This document shows, in pieces, positions 51,125 to 62,310 of a stretch of 64,000 nucleotides of DNA; positions within the stretch are counted from its first letter, which is position 1, and each line of letters starts with the position of its first letter. Where the stretch lies: IMG/VR virus record IMGVR_UViG_3300021962_000054, positions 31,796 to 95,795 of that record. One strand, written 5' to 3'. This DNA comes from a virus. The notes under the pieces are model-generated. The model searched no databases, had not been told where the DNA came from, and was given only the letters and a program-made list of their open reading frames with translations. A program made the translations under genes and the position numbers.

Positions 51125-52565
51125 AAAGGCCGTACATGGCCTTTGATGCGTTATAGTTTTTTAGTACTTGTGAGGCTGATAATGCATTGCTGTATATGCG
51201 CACTACTGAGATATCACCCGGAAAATAATTTGTAGAGGTAGTAGCTTCATCCCAACGTCTGGCTATTCTCATCCCTAACCCGCTTGCTTGACTAGTTCCT
51301 GCGTAACTAAGTGTGGTATTTGATGATCCGTTTACGTACTGTGTTATAGTATTTCCGTCATAAGTTCCTACAACATGATACCAAGTATTTAACGACGGAG
51401 CGAACCCAGTTGTAGTTCTCCAAGCACCGTTATAAAATCCTATACAGATATTAGAATTAGTTGGAAAAGTATTCGTCCCCATACTGAAATTTATTTTAGC
51501 TAGATCGAATATATCTGTAACTACCGCAGTGCATTTACCTGATAATGAACTTGTTACTCTAAACCAAGATTCTATTGTCCAGTTTGACAAACTTGAAATT
51601 GCAGGTAATGTGGCTTCTTCTAAACTGGCAGGAGCAAAGTTGAAATATCCCGGGCTAGTTACAGTATATGTAGGAGTGTTAACTAATGTAGCATTCACAG
51701 CATTTTTCAATCCAGTCCAAGTAGTACCACTACCCTGATAACTACCGCCACTCAAATATACTTGTAAACTGTCTGTAACGATTGTATTATTTGATGGTAA
51801 GTTCCATATAGATTTCAGATATGCTTCAACCTGTAAACATTCTGTTATGCTCAATGCTCTAGTCCATATCATGATGGTGCCTATAGCACCTTGAAAATAT
51901 ACTGTGCCAGCGGCATCACGACCTAGATACAAATAATTAGCACTAGCATTTGTTGCTGTGCCTACAGTGGTAGCACCGAAATCTAGTGTGATAGGTTGAC
52001 CATCATATCTAAACTTCAATCTATTATCATTGCCTGACTGTGTGCCGTCAAAGATTTGACCAAATATATGATAATTATTTGTATCTGCTGCTAAACTAGT
52101 AGCACGACCAGTGCCGCCTGCTTGTTTTACTTGCCAATAATTACCGTCCCAACTGATATTGAAATCACCTTGGTTACTTGTTACAATAGTGTTATTGCTT
52201 GTGCCTAATCTATATGCTTTGCTGACTACATAGATCGTTGCGCCGGGTAAACTCTGTGCCCAGGCGATAGGATTGATATCAAGGCTATCTGTCTCGCTAG
52301 CAGTAAACTCTACAACGCCACAACCATTTTGTTCGTTTGCTTGCCAAGTTGGTTTTACTGTTGATGAACCTGCTTTGTTAGCATCATGTCCTGTACCTGA
52401 TAAATCTTTCCAAGTAGTGACTACACTACCATCTGAAAGTGTGCTACCGAACTGTGCTGCATTGCCTGTGGTAGCGTCATACCATAGGTTCAAACTAGGC
52501 AATTGACTAGGATTGATGTTGTTGCTAGCGCCAACACCAACGATAGGCAACAATATGCCACCCAT
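51123..52565 (-). CDS. LamG/concanavalin-like fibre protein 4
   Basis: 480 residues from the ATG at 52565 that overlaps the upstream stop (TAATG); a start 30 nt earlier is possible but overlaps the neighbour. Two LamG-like modules are visible: the first around LNLWYDATTGN-AAQFG and KDLSGTGHDANKAG, the second around NWTIESWFRV and GTYDGNTITQYVNGSSN. Such lectin-like domains bind glycans, suggesting host-surface recognition. Confidence 0.8.
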   Translation of the reverse strand: MGGILLPIVGVGASNNINPSQLPSLNLWYDATTGNAAQFGSTLSDGSVVTTWKDLSGTGHDANKAGSSTVKPTWQANEQNGCGVVEFTASETDSLDINPIAWAQSLPGATIYVVSKAYRLGTSNNTIVTSNQGDFNISWDGNYWQVKQAGGTGRATSLAADTNNYHIFGQIFDGTQSGNDNRLKFRYDGQPITLDFGATTVGTATNASANYLYLGRDAAGTVYFQGAIGTIMIWTRALSITECLQVEAYLKSIWNLPSNNTIVTDSLQVYLSGGSYQGSGTTWTGLKNAVNATLVNTPTYTVTSPGYFNFAPASLEEATLPAISSLSNWTIESWFRVTSSLSGKCTAVVTDIFDLAKINFSMGTNTFPTNSNICIGFYNGAWRTTTGFAPSLNTWYHVVGTYDGNTITQYVNGSSNTTLSYAGTSQASGLGMRIARRWDEATTSTNYFPGDISVVRIYSNALSASQVLKNYNASKAMYGL

Positions 52566-53476
52566 TATTGTACTCCGGCGCCAACTATGAACCAAGTATC
52601 AGTTGCTACTTTTGTTAGTGTTGCTACACCATAACTTGTAACTGTTCTATTACCTGCTGTGCTATTACCAGCGATATAAAGTGTGACACCGCTAGTAGCA
52701 TTGACTAGTATATTTGCTGAACCTTGATTGTAGATGTTGATAGCAGCACCGATATTGAATGCTACTGAACTATTCAATGGTATAGTCAATGTATTTGCTG
52801 TGGCTAGTGTTGAATAATAATGCTTGCCTGCATCGGTAAGAGCAAGTGTACTATCACCTGTAAATGATAGTTGAGGTATATCACGGTAGCCGATAGCGAA
52901 ACCTGCGGTGTTACCACTGATGTTACCATTGACCGTCAATAAATTTGTTGTCTTATCAAATGTTAGATTTGCTGATGCACCGGCAACACCGGCATCGTTG
53001 AATATGACTTGTGTGTTACTACCAGCAACTGGACCTGTTGCACCTGTAGCACCAGTGGCTCCATCGACACCTGCAACACCTGTTGCTCCCGTTGCCCCAT
53101 CAACACCTGCAACACCTGTTGCACCAGTTGCTCCATCTACACCTGCTGTGCCAGTGGCACCAGTGGCTCCATCTGTGCCGTTAGTTCCGGCTGGGCCAGT
53201 AGCACCTGTGCTTCCTGTATCGCCTGCTATACCGGGTGTACCTGGATCACCTTGCGGACCAGTGGCACCTGTTGCTCCATCTGTGCCGTTAGTTCCGGCT
53301 GGACCTGTACTACCAGTGGCTCCGTCTGCTCCTGCAACGCCTGTACTACCAGTCGCCCCATCAACACCTGCTCCAGTAGCCCCTTGTGGCCCCGTTGCTC
53401 CGGTCGCACCCTGATCACCCAGTGATGCTGGTTCCCATGTGCTTGTCAATGTGTTGTAATATTTTAGGACGCTCAT
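52565..53476 (-). CDS. collagen-like fibre protein 5
   Basis: 303 residues: a short head (MSVLKYYNTLTSTWEPASLG), about 130 residues of collagen-like GATGATG/GVDGATG triplets, then a C-terminal globular domain (LTIPLNSSVAFNIGAAINI...AGNSTAGNRTV...TDTWFIVGAG) whose close copy ends the 54935-57748 protein. Confidence 0.85.
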   Translation of the reverse strand: MSVLKYYNTLTSTWEPASLGDQGATGATGPQGATGAGVDGATGSTGVAGADGATGSTGPAGTNGTDGATGATGPQGDPGTPGIAGDTGSTGATGPAGTNGTDGATGATGTAGVDGATGATGVAGVDGATGATGVAGVDGATGATGATGPVAGSNTQVIFNDAGVAGASANLTFDKTTNLLTVNGNISGNTAGFAIGYRDIPQLSFTGDSTLALTDAGKHYYSTLATANTLTIPLNSSVAFNIGAAINIYNQGSANILVNATSGVTLYIAGNSTAGNRTVTSYGVATLTKVATDTWFIVGAGVQ

Positions 53477-53500
53477 TATCTAAAAAACTCCAGTTCTATG

Positions 53501-53508
53501 TATTTATT
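53501..53508 (-). promoter_or_regulatory. late promoter-like box (AATAAATA)
   Basis: The minus-strand AATAAATA upstream of collagen-like fibre protein 5, a one-base variant of the late consensus. Confidence 0.45.
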
Positions 53509-54934
53509 ATAATCCGTAGATACTCTTTGTTGCGTTGTAATTTGCTAGTATCTGTGCACCGGTTAGTGCTGTTGAATATACTCTAATGACGCCATATCGT
53601 CCAGCATACCAGCCTGCGGTAGTACCTGTATATTCAGTATCATCTCTAGCACCAAATGCTAGATACCACTGTCCAGCGGTAGTAGCATAGGGTGGATCAT
53701 AATTCATTGTAATGCTACTGCCGGACACACCATTGAGATAGGGTGTCAATGTAGTGCCATTATAAGTAAAAGCCACTTGCTGCCAGTTATTGAGGAAATT
53801 GAGGCTAACACCGTTGACTACACGGCTTACACTTGTACCGTTCCATAATCCAGAAATGATAGTATTGTTGCTTATAGGACCAGCATAGATTTGTCCACTG
53901 GCAAAATGATATAGATCATTTGGTGTAGTAGTACTGAGCTGGCTCCACAAACAAGTGTTAGTAGTAGTAGGATATATCCAAACTTCAATAGTATGTGCTT
54001 CATCTATGCCATGATAGAAGTTAGGACTGACGATATAATCATTAGTGCCATCAAATGTGAAGTAATCTGTGTTATAAGCAGGTGAACCTGAGATAGTAGC
54101 ATCACGATTATTACCGCTTAGATCAGGCAATACTGTACCACTGCCACTGTAACTAGATGGATCATACCAGAAGTAAGGACTGCCTGAGATATATCTATAA
54201 CTGAATTCTTCATATAGATCACTTACTTCACTGTCTGATAATACTTTGTTGTAGTATTGTGCCACTGGCAATTTGCCATTGACATAATCCGTGATGTTAC
54301 GACCATAATAGCCTGCTGCTACTGCTATATTTCCAGTGGCTGGTATCATGTCTGTGCTGTTGTTAGTTGTAGATACCAAAACACCATTTTTATATAGTTT
54401 CAGTGCTGTGGAACTGACTGTTCCTACATAGTTATACCAGACACCCGTAGTCACTGTGGTAGTGTCTTCAGCATATATGGTAGTGTCGGTATTATCTACG
54501 ATCTTGATACACACTGTGTTTGATGTGCCATCACCGCCGGTACTGCCATTAGTGGCTTTCTGGAAGTAATATGCTGCTCGGGGAACACTAGTGTTAGATG
54601 TATCTTGTCCAATAAAAGTTTGCCAGCCAGTGAGATCGTCAAAGTTGACCCAGACATTGAAACTAAAACCTTCTGTGCGTGATGGAGTGATAGTTGAACT
54701 CACTGTGGCATATTGCGTAGTTCCATTGAAATCTAAAACGCCATAATTATTAGTAATATATGTTGGACTATTGACTAATGTACCGTTATTATCATAACCG
54801 CTTAGATCAGTCCATGTCGATCCTGAGCCACTGTAACTACTTGTATTGCCACTATCTAAGAATAAACGCAGTCCTGGTACATCCACATTTGTAGGCTGAA
54901 CATTGTTCATGATAGCCATCATGACGCCAGTCAT
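53507..54934 (-). CDS. LamG-like fibre protein 6
   Basis: 475 residues beginning MTGVMMAIMNNVQPTN, with two LamG/concanavalin-like repeats (DLSGYDNNGTLVNSP, FNVWVNFDDLTGW; DLSGNNRDATISGSP, TIEVWIYP). The repeat pair is related to fibre protein 4. The start abuts the stop of the upstream collagen-like gene. Confidence 0.8.
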   Translation of the reverse strand: MTGVMMAIMNNVQPTNVDVPGLRLFLDSGNTSSYSGSGSTWTDLSGYDNNGTLVNSPTYITNNYGVLDFNGTTQYATVSSTITPSRTEGFSFNVWVNFDDLTGWQTFIGQDTSNTSVPRAAYYFQKATNGSTGGDGTSNTVCIKIVDNTDTTIYAEDTTTVTTGVWYNYVGTVSSTALKLYKNGVLVSTTNNSTDMIPATGNIAVAAGYYGRNITDYVNGKLPVAQYYNKVLSDSEVSDLYEEFSYRYISGSPYFWYDPSSYSGSGTVLPDLSGNNRDATISGSPAYNTDYFTFDGTNDYIVSPNFYHGIDEAHTIEVWIYPTTTNTCLWSQLSTTTPNDLYHFASGQIYAGPISNNTIISGLWNGTSVSRVVNGVSLNFLNNWQQVAFTYNGTTLTPYLNGVSGSSITMNYDPPYATTAGQWYLAFGARDDTEYTGTTAGWYAGRYGVIRVYSTALTGAQILANYNATKSIYGL

Positions 54935-57748
54935 TTAGCTTACCCCGGTGCCGTTTATGAACCAAGTGTCTGTGCCAGTTTTGATGATAGTAGCCATGCC
55001 ATATGTGCCTACTATTCTATTTCCTGCAGTGGCATTGCCGGCAAGATATAAATTCACATTTGCGGCTGCGTTGACTAACACATTACCTACTGCTTGTACT
55101 ACTACTGATAATGCTGAACCGATAGGGAAAGCAACACTTGAGTTTTCAGGTATAGTCAATGTTAGATCACCTGCTGTATTAGAAAAGAAATGTTTTCCGC
55201 TATCAGTAAGACCTGCTGTAGCATTACTGTTTAGCACTACTTGAGGAAGTTCTAGATAACCTATATTATAACCATCAACATTAGCAGATATATTTCCAGT
55301 AAAGATACCATCAACAGCATATACATTGGCTAATGATATGAAATTGTTATTAGTGCTGATGTTTGCGTTAGCAAAGATATATTGAACATTGCTGATGTCA
55401 CCACCGATCTTCACATTGCCATTTATGTTAGCACCACCGGCACCAACATATAGTGAGTAAATATTTGCTTCGCCTGTTGAGATTAGATTGCCAGCAGTGA
55501 AACTACCATCTGTGTCAAAATACCATTGCTTGCTAATCAGTGCTGGAGGATCATTACCGTCTGGGCCAAAGATTGATAGTTCTATGCCAGTAGCACCATT
55601 GCCTGTCTGTATTTGATTATTGGTGAATGTAAAGTTGCCTGTATTTGCTGATGCACCAGTAGCACCTTGTGGACCAGTAGCACCAGCTGGACCAGTCGCG
55701 CCTGTAGCGCCTGCGCTTCCTGTCGCGGTAGTATCAACCCATAACACACTTGTATCTGTTGGTGCTGTCGCTTGTGCTACGATACCGGTATCGCCTGTCG
55801 CACCAGTAGCACCTGTGCTTCCATCAACACCTATAGTTCCTGCAGGACCTGTAGCACCTGTTGCGCCATCAGCACCGGCTGGTCCAGTCGCACCTGTGCT
55901 TCCATCGACACCTATAGTTCCTGCAGGACCAGTAGCACCTGTATCTCCTTGCGGTCCTGTTGCTCCAGTTGCGCCGGTCGCTCCGCTATCTAATAGTACT
56001 GGATTGCCGTTAGCATAATTGATGCTAAAACTATTGCCTGGTAGTGTTAGATTACTCTGATCAAATACGAATCCAGCAATGTTAGCACCGTCGTATGTTT
56101 CAACACTGCTAAAGCCAGTAAGAAAAGGAGCAGGACTTGCTAGACCATCACCTGCAATATTGCCTGGTACTGTTAGAACACTATCTATTCCAAACTGCCA
56201 AGTATGATTGTTACCACTTATATCACTGTCTGTTGTAAGATTTATTCCTAGACCAAGTGGAGAATCAATTCTGAATACCGGAGGTGCTGCGCCACCTTCA
56301 TCACCTATAAATGATCCATCTCTGAAATTTATGTAATTTGGAACAGTCAAGTCACCATTAGTGTCAAATGTCCAAGTAGTAGCATTTCCGTCAAAACCTG
56401 TAATGATGCTAACATTCTGTTCCTGCAAAGTAGCAAGTGTCATTGAATTGTTGCTGCCTACAATGAAACCTGATTCGCTTATATAAGATTCTGTGGCTAC
56501 ACCGCCGTCAATAAACTCTACGTAATCTGCTAATACTTTTCCATTAGACCTGATATTATCAACAACAATAGTGTCGCTGTTAGCACTGATAGTAGCATCA
56601 CCGATATAGATCGTGCTATTACTTAGATATAAATCTTGCCAACGATTATTAGCATTGCCTAATGTTAGTGGTAAACTATCCAATGGTACTAGATTTGATA
56701 ATACGCTGTCTGCAACTGATAAAAATTGTAGATCGGCTCTTGTGACAGTTAGAACACCGTCTTGTGGATTATACTGTAAATCATCATCAGCATCAATATG
56801 TACAGTACTATCACCGTGACCAGTTGTCAATACAACGTGGTAACTATAATTATTATTGACCTCTTCTACTACTATATCTGTAGCAGCGCCGACAAAATAA
56901 TTTGCTGATATATTACCTGCGTTGCTGATATTATAACCATTAGCGTCAACGTTTGATAACAATGTACCTTCAAATGCACCGGTCGCACCCGTCAGACCTG
57001 TAGCACCAGTAGGTCCTTCAACACCCTGTATGCCTGTAGCACCTGTTGCCCCTTCTGGGCCTGTGCTGCCTTCTGGGCCTGTGCTACCTGTAGCACCTAC
57101 TGCGCCAACAGCACCATCTAAGTTGACATACCATACACTATAACTACCACTACCTGCTACGGTGATGCTATCAAAGATAAGTTCGCCGTTAGCACTATCA
57201 TATGTCAATATAGGACCTGCCATGTAATTGTTAGGATCATGGCTTACTGTGATATCTTGTCCTACAGTATATGCTAATCCTGTATCTACTGTGAGCGTGA
57301 CATTGCCTGTAGTGATTGATAATGTAGTTGTGCTTTCAGTAGCATACTTGTCACCTTGTGGACCTGTAGCACCAGTAGCACCTATCTGATCGATCCAACC
57401 TAAACTTCCATCCCCAAATGTAGCAAGTACTTGTCCTGCTGTACCACCTAAGATAACGACATTGTTAGGATAACCTATGTTACTAGTACCAGTGACAGTA
57501 AGTCCTGTCAATGTACCCACGCTTGTGATATTTGGCTGCGCAGCGTTGACTACATTATAAGATAGATTTGCTAGATCGGCACTAACAAATAGATTGCCGC
57601 TTTCGCCTAAGATATAATTTGCTAATTGTTCAACTGTAACTTTATCTGTCGTGGCAGCACCGTTAACGCTGACGATAGGCAATAATGAAACATTGCTTAG
57701 ATTAGCATTGATATTAGGAAGTTGTGATATTTTTATATTTGCAGCCAT
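54935..57748 (-). CDS. collagen-like fibre protein 7
   Basis: 937 residues. Its N-terminal block is shared with fibre gene 3 (NITSVGTLTGLTV). Three collagen-like runs (about 130, 215-245, 595-690) are separated by beta-rich Asn/Gly repeats. The C-terminal domain LTIPENSSVAFPIGSAL...LYLAGNATAGNRIVGTYG is a duplicate of that of fibre protein 5. No enzyme motif. Confidence 0.85.
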   Translation of the reverse strand: MAANIKISQLPNINANLSNVSLLPIVSVNGAATTDKVTVEQLANYILGESGNLFVSADLANLSYNVVNAAQPNITSVGTLTGLTVTGTSNIGYPNNVVILGGTAGQVLATFGDGSLGWIDQIGATGATGPQGDKYATESTTTLSITTGNVTLTVDTGLAYTVGQDITVSHDPNNYMAGPILTYDSANGELIFDSITVAGSGSYSVWYVNLDGAVGAVGATGSTGPEGSTGPEGATGATGIQGVEGPTGATGLTGATGAFEGTLLSNVDANGYNISNAGNISANYFVGAATDIVVEEVNNNYSYHVVLTTGHGDSTVHIDADDDLQYNPQDGVLTVTRADLQFLSVADSVLSNLVPLDSLPLTLGNANNRWQDLYLSNSTIYIGDATISANSDTIVVDNIRSNGKVLADYVEFIDGGVATESYISESGFIVGSNNSMTLATLQEQNVSIITGFDGNATTWTFDTNGDLTVPNYINFRDGSFIGDEGGAAPPVFRIDSPLGLGINLTTDSDISGNNHTWQFGIDSVLTVPGNIAGDGLASPAPFLTGFSSVETYDGANIAGFVFDQSNLTLPGNSFSINYANGNPVLLDSGATGATGATGPQGDTGATGPAGTIGVDGSTGATGPAGADGATGATGPAGTIGVDGSTGATGATGDTGIVAQATAPTDTSVLWVDTTATGSAGATGATGPAGATGPQGATGASANTGNFTFTNNQIQTGNGATGIELSIFGPDGNDPPALISKQWYFDTDGSFTAGNLISTGEANIYSLYVGAGGANINGNVKIGGDISNVQYIFANANISTNNNFISLANVYAVDGIFTGNISANVDGYNIGYLELPQVVLNSNATAGLTDSGKHFFSNTAGDLTLTIPENSSVAFPIGSALSVVVQAVGNVLVNAAANVNLYLAGNATAGNRIVGTYGMATIIKTGTDTWFINGTGVS

Positions 57749-57761
57749 TTATTTTATCCTA

Positions 57762-59228
<1,467 letters not shown>

Positions 59229-59246
59229 AGTTCAGTCCTGATATTG

Positions 59247-59254
59247 TATTTATC
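59247..59254 (-). promoter_or_regulatory. late promoter-like box (GATAAATA)
   Basis: The minus-strand GATAAATA box 18 nt before the fibre protein 8 ATG. Confidence 0.6.
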
Positions 59255-59579
59255 AATAAGGACTGAACGAACTCCCGCACCCGCACGTAGTTTTAGCTGA
59301 AGGATTATTCATGACAAATCTTGCACCTTGGAGATCATCTTTATAGTCAATAGTAAGCCCTTCAACATATAGTAAAGAGATAGGATCTATCAGCACATCT
59401 GTCCTGTCAGCAGGAACAATATAATCATCTTCTGCTTGCTCATCAGTCAATTCAAATGCATATGAAAAACCGCTGCATCCACCGCCCTGTATATACATGC
59501 GCAGTTTTAGGTTGGTTTCTTCTTTGGATGAGACAATTGTGTTGATTTGCGCTATCGCAGATTCAGTAAGATTGATCAT
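59253..59579 (-). CDS. A-type iron-sulfur cluster carrier (ErpA/IscA/HesB-like)
   Basis: 108 residues with the three cluster-binding cysteines C35 (GGGCSGFSYAF), C99 and C101 (TTCGCGSSF), in the order and spacing of ErpA/IscA. It would carry or insert Fe-S clusters. Similar genes are known in T4-like marine phages. It follows the ParB/kinase-like gene by 14 nt. Confidence 0.92.
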   Translation of the reverse strand: MINLTESAIAQINTIVSSKEETNLKLRMYIQGGGCSGFSYAFELTDEQAEDDYIVPADRTDVLIDPISLLYVEGLTIDYKDDLQGARFVMNNPSAKTTCGCGSSFSPY

Positions 59580-59593
59580 AACTCTTACTTATA

Positions 59594-60772
59594 TTATTTT
59601 CTATTGTACCCATATAAAGGTGCTACTTCGTCAGTAAACCCGAGATCAATGATGACTGGTCTACCGTTATAAACACCCCAGTTTGCTGGATTTTGTAGAT
59701 CACCTGAATCTAAAGTGCTGGACATAACTAATTCTGCTATTTCTTCGCTATATTGTCTAAAAATATTCCAACCTTCTTTTGTTGGTTTCCAATTGTCATT
59801 TGCTGTTTCAAAATAATATTTCTTTATTTTTTCATCATCCATGTCATGTGGACCGCGCTTGCCTGATATGTTTCTGACTAAGTTAGTCAAGAGCCACATA
59901 TTAGGAGCATGTAATAATTTCAACAGTGTGTCTCCGCGCACTTTCTTTGCTATCTCTGTTTGTAACCATACTGGACGCTTGTTTGCTTTATCGTAGTCAA
60001 TCAAAGGAATAACGATTGGTAGTCTGCCTACATAAAAATCTTCTAGTATCTCAATCTCTGCTTCGTTCTGTGCTAGACCTTTAGCATTCTTTGCGACTTT
60101 GAGTGCTGTTGGGCGACCTTCATAATCAATAGTCATAGCTACACGACTGCTACCACCACCTAATCTTTTAGCACGATCAAGTGCGTACTTTAGTCGATCC
60201 TTGAAAGTTTGGCGCAAATTCATTTTTTCTGGATCCCAATCTGGGGGTAGTGGAACCTCATCTAATTTTTGTTTGAAAGTATCTCCACTTATTATTTTTA
60301 CTTTTGCTGGAACATTTAGTGCTAGTGCTGCATATAGTCTTGTTCTACCACCAATTACATATAATCCTGTAGGTAGTTGTAGTAATACTGGTGCTTCGTA
60401 ATTACCTGACTTGATAGAATTTATAAGCCCACTTACATCATATCCACGATTGCGTTTTTCTCCAGCATCACGCGCTTTCATCAATTTAGCATATTGTTCT
60501 GCTGCATTAGGTTGACCACTAATTTTTATAATTGATTGTAATGTTTGTGCATCGTTGCCCTTATTGGCAAGATTTTTTAATTTTGGTATACTAGATGCAG
60601 GAATTTCTTTTTCAGCAACAGCATCTATAAGTGGTGAAATTTTTTCTGCACTTTCTTTATTTTGTAAAAGCCCTAAATCTTTTACAAATTTCTGTATTTC
60701 GGGCACAGGTTGACTTATCAGTTCCCATGCTTCTTCGTAGGCAGATTCAACTATGAATTCTTTTGCTCTCAT
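59594..60772 (-). CDS. ParB-like domain fused to a protein-kinase-like fold
   Basis: 392 residues. N-terminal MRAKEFIVE is followed by a helical region. About 110-165 is ParB/Srx-like (PVLLQLPTGLYVIGGRTRLYAALALNVP). From about 210 the sequence has kinase-like features: SSRVAMTIDYEGRPTALKVAKNA (VAIK-type Lys), AQNEAEIEILEDF (helix-C Glu), NPANWGVYNGRPVIIDLG (catalytic loop and DLG). It may be an active or pseudo-kinase. It overlaps the SOD stop by ATGA. Both assignments are by motif only. Confidence 0.6.
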   Translation of the reverse strand: MRAKEFIVESAYEEAWELISQPVPEIQKFVKDLGLLQNKESAEKISPLIDAVAEKEIPASSIPKLKNLANKGNDAQTLQSIIKISGQPNAAEQYAKLMKARDAGEKRNRGYDVSGLINSIKSGNYEAPVLLQLPTGLYVIGGRTRLYAALALNVPAKVKIISGDTFKQKLDEVPLPPDWDPEKMNLRQTFKDRLKYALDRAKRLGGGSSRVAMTIDYEGRPTALKVAKNAKGLAQNEAEIEILEDFYVGRLPIVIPLIDYDKANKRPVWLQTEIAKKVRGDTLLKLLHAPNMWLLTNLVRNISGKRGPHDMDDEKIKKYYFETANDNWKPTKEGWNIFRQYSEEIAELVMSSTLDSGDLQNPANWGVYNGRPVIIDLGFTDEVAPLYGYNRK

Positions 60773-61323
60773 AAACTTTTACCCCAACGTGTGTTGATTA
60801 CGTTCCAGTTTATGATCTTCCATTGTTCTTTCAAATACTTTTTCTTGTCACTACCATAATCAAGTATCCAGGCATGTTCCCACCAGTCTACTAACAATAG
60901 TATATCATCACGCACTTCGTGATTCTTTATGATCTTGATCTTACCGTCATATGCTAGGTATATCCAATTGCTACCCTGTAGTTTCATGGCTTCTTCTTCA
61001 AAAGCAGATTTCATTTCATCGAAACTTCCATGGTGCTTGTTGATAAATCCTAGCATAGGACCGTTTGGTGGGTTGCTATTGCGCACTTCACGATACTGTG
61101 TGAACAATAGATTGTGCAGAAATACCCCTGCATAGTTGAAATCTTTATCGCCCTCACCTTTGTTATAGCGAGTAGCATAGCCCTTAGCGAGTTTTTCGTA
61201 GTGCAGGTCTAATGCATCTTTAGATAATACGGGACTGAGTTCACTTTCCTTGAAATTCAAGGGTATGATTTCAATATCTTTAGGACTAGCTTTGTCCTCT
61301 AATATCTTGATTATCTCGCGCAT
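60769..61323 (-). CDS. Fe/Mn superoxide dismutase
   Basis: 184 residues. Metal ligands H41 (LDLHYEKL), H70 (YAGVFLHN), D146 and H150 (DWWEHAW) are all present, with GSNWIYLAYDGK and the helical WKIINWNVINTRW end. The second-sphere Gln site of E. coli FeSOD is Gly here; a His (IIKNHEV) takes the MnSOD Gln position, as in some FeSODs. It converts superoxide to hydrogen peroxide and oxygen. There is no signal peptide, so it is cytoplasmic. Late-type boxes (TATTTATC on plus, 61329-61336) precede it. Confidence 0.88.
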   Translation of the reverse strand: MREIIKILEDKASPKDIEIIPLNFKESELSPVLSKDALDLHYEKLAKGYATRYNKGEGDKDFNYAGVFLHNLLFTQYREVRNSNPPNGPMLGFINKHHGSFDEMKSAFEEEAMKLQGSNWIYLAYDGKIKIIKNHEVRDDILLLVDWWEHAWILDYGSDKKKYLKEQWKIINWNVINTRWGKSL

Positions 61324-62077
61324 TTATATATTTATCGTGATAATATGATACTAGATAGTCAGTGATAAGTTGGTGCGTATCGATACCTATGTGCTGCAAA
61401 TCTCTAGCTCTGCACTCCATATTTCTGTCAAATGTCTTGCATTCTAGATAGGGAAGGTTCGGATGAAAGATTGATATGTTACAGTAAGGAATGTCAAAAT
61501 GAGCTAATAAATTTTTTATCTGTAGACAATATAATTCTAGTCTAGTTCTAAAGAAGCCGACATTTGAGCCAGAGACAAGAAATTGTTTAGAATCGTCATC
61601 GCTGGACCAGGATCCATTTTCTACAAATGGCATGATCCCACCATATGCTCGACTCATAAATCTATTTTCATCGCTAAAGAATAGTACGATATATTTAGGT
61701 TTGGGGTATTTAGAAAGCCATACTAATAGATTGTGCATCATAAAGTCGATGCCCGTACCGCCTAAGCCCATGTTATAATAGTCACATCCTAGTGCTTTTG
61801 ATGTTTTATATGCGTAAGTATTTTCTAACTCTAGCCCTACGCCCTCAGTATGACTATCTCCCAAAAAAAGTATGTAGTTAGAAAAGTCTACGTCTGCGAT
61901 CTGCTTGCATCTATGTCCATTTTTATTATACCTATAAGTGATTTCTACATCTCTATAATACCAGTCTTGAGGCATTATTTTGAGATGTTTGAAAAAAAGA
62001 TTCTTTGAATCCATCCCTGAAAACAGCAATGTTTTATCACTATCAAACATGCCTAACAGATCATCGCGCATTTGCAT
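61286..62077 (-). CDS. SGNH/GDSL-like hydrolase 2
   Basis: 263 residues with block I FLGDSHTEGVG (Ser75) and a GLGGTGIDF segment equivalent to block II/III. It has no signal peptide. Its end overlaps the SOD start by 38 nt and it starts 9 nt after IF-1. It could deacylate a glycan or lipid; a different SGNH gene lies at 19.3 kb. Confidence 0.75.
   Translation of the reverse strand: MQMRDDLLGMFDSDKTLLFSGMDSKNLFFKHLKIMPQDWYYRDVEITYRYNKNGHRCKQIADVDFSNYILFLGDSHTEGVGLELENTYAYKTSKALGCDYYNMGLGGTGIDFMMHNLLVWLSKYPKPKYIVLFFSDENRFMSRAYGGIMPFVENGSWSSDDDSKQFLVSGSNVGFFRTRLELYCLQIKNLLAHFDIPYCNISIFHPNLPYLECKTFDRNMECRARDLQHIGIDTHQLITDYLVSYYHDKYINARDNQDIRGQS
61329..61336 (-). promoter_or_regulatory. late promoter-like box (GATAAATA) before SOD
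   Basis: Minus-strand GATAAATA 6 nt upstream of the SOD ATG, inside the end of the SGNH gene; a TATAAATG follows immediately. Confidence 0.5.
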
Positions 62078-62085
62078 GTTGGTAC

Positions 62086-62301
62086 TTATAACCTTCTAGT
62101 GATTCTTCCCTTAGTAAGGTCATAGGGACTCATTTCGATTTCTACACGATCAGCATCTAGTATTCTTATTTCATGTTGTCGCATTTTACCTGAAATATAT
62201 CCTAATACCTCTACACCATTTTTTAGTTTTACTTTGAACATGGCGTTAGGCAAAACATCGATTATTTCACCTTCCATCTTTATTCCACCTTCTTTAGACA
62301 T
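62086..62301 (-). CDS. infA: translation initiation factor IF-1
   Basis: 71 residues, one shorter than E. coli IF-1, and alignable end to end: [35 protein letters not shown] and [14 protein letters not shown] match [34 protein letters not shown] and LTPYDLSKGRI. This is the S1/OB-fold factor that occupies the 30S A site during initiation. A host-type essential factor on a phage is rare. It sits between the nucleosidase and SGNH genes. Confidence 0.95.
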   Translation of the reverse strand: MSKEGGIKMEGEIIDVLPNAMFKVKLKNGVEVLGYISGKMRQHEIRILDADRVEIEMSPYDLTKGRITRRL

Positions 62302-62310
62302 ATAATATTT

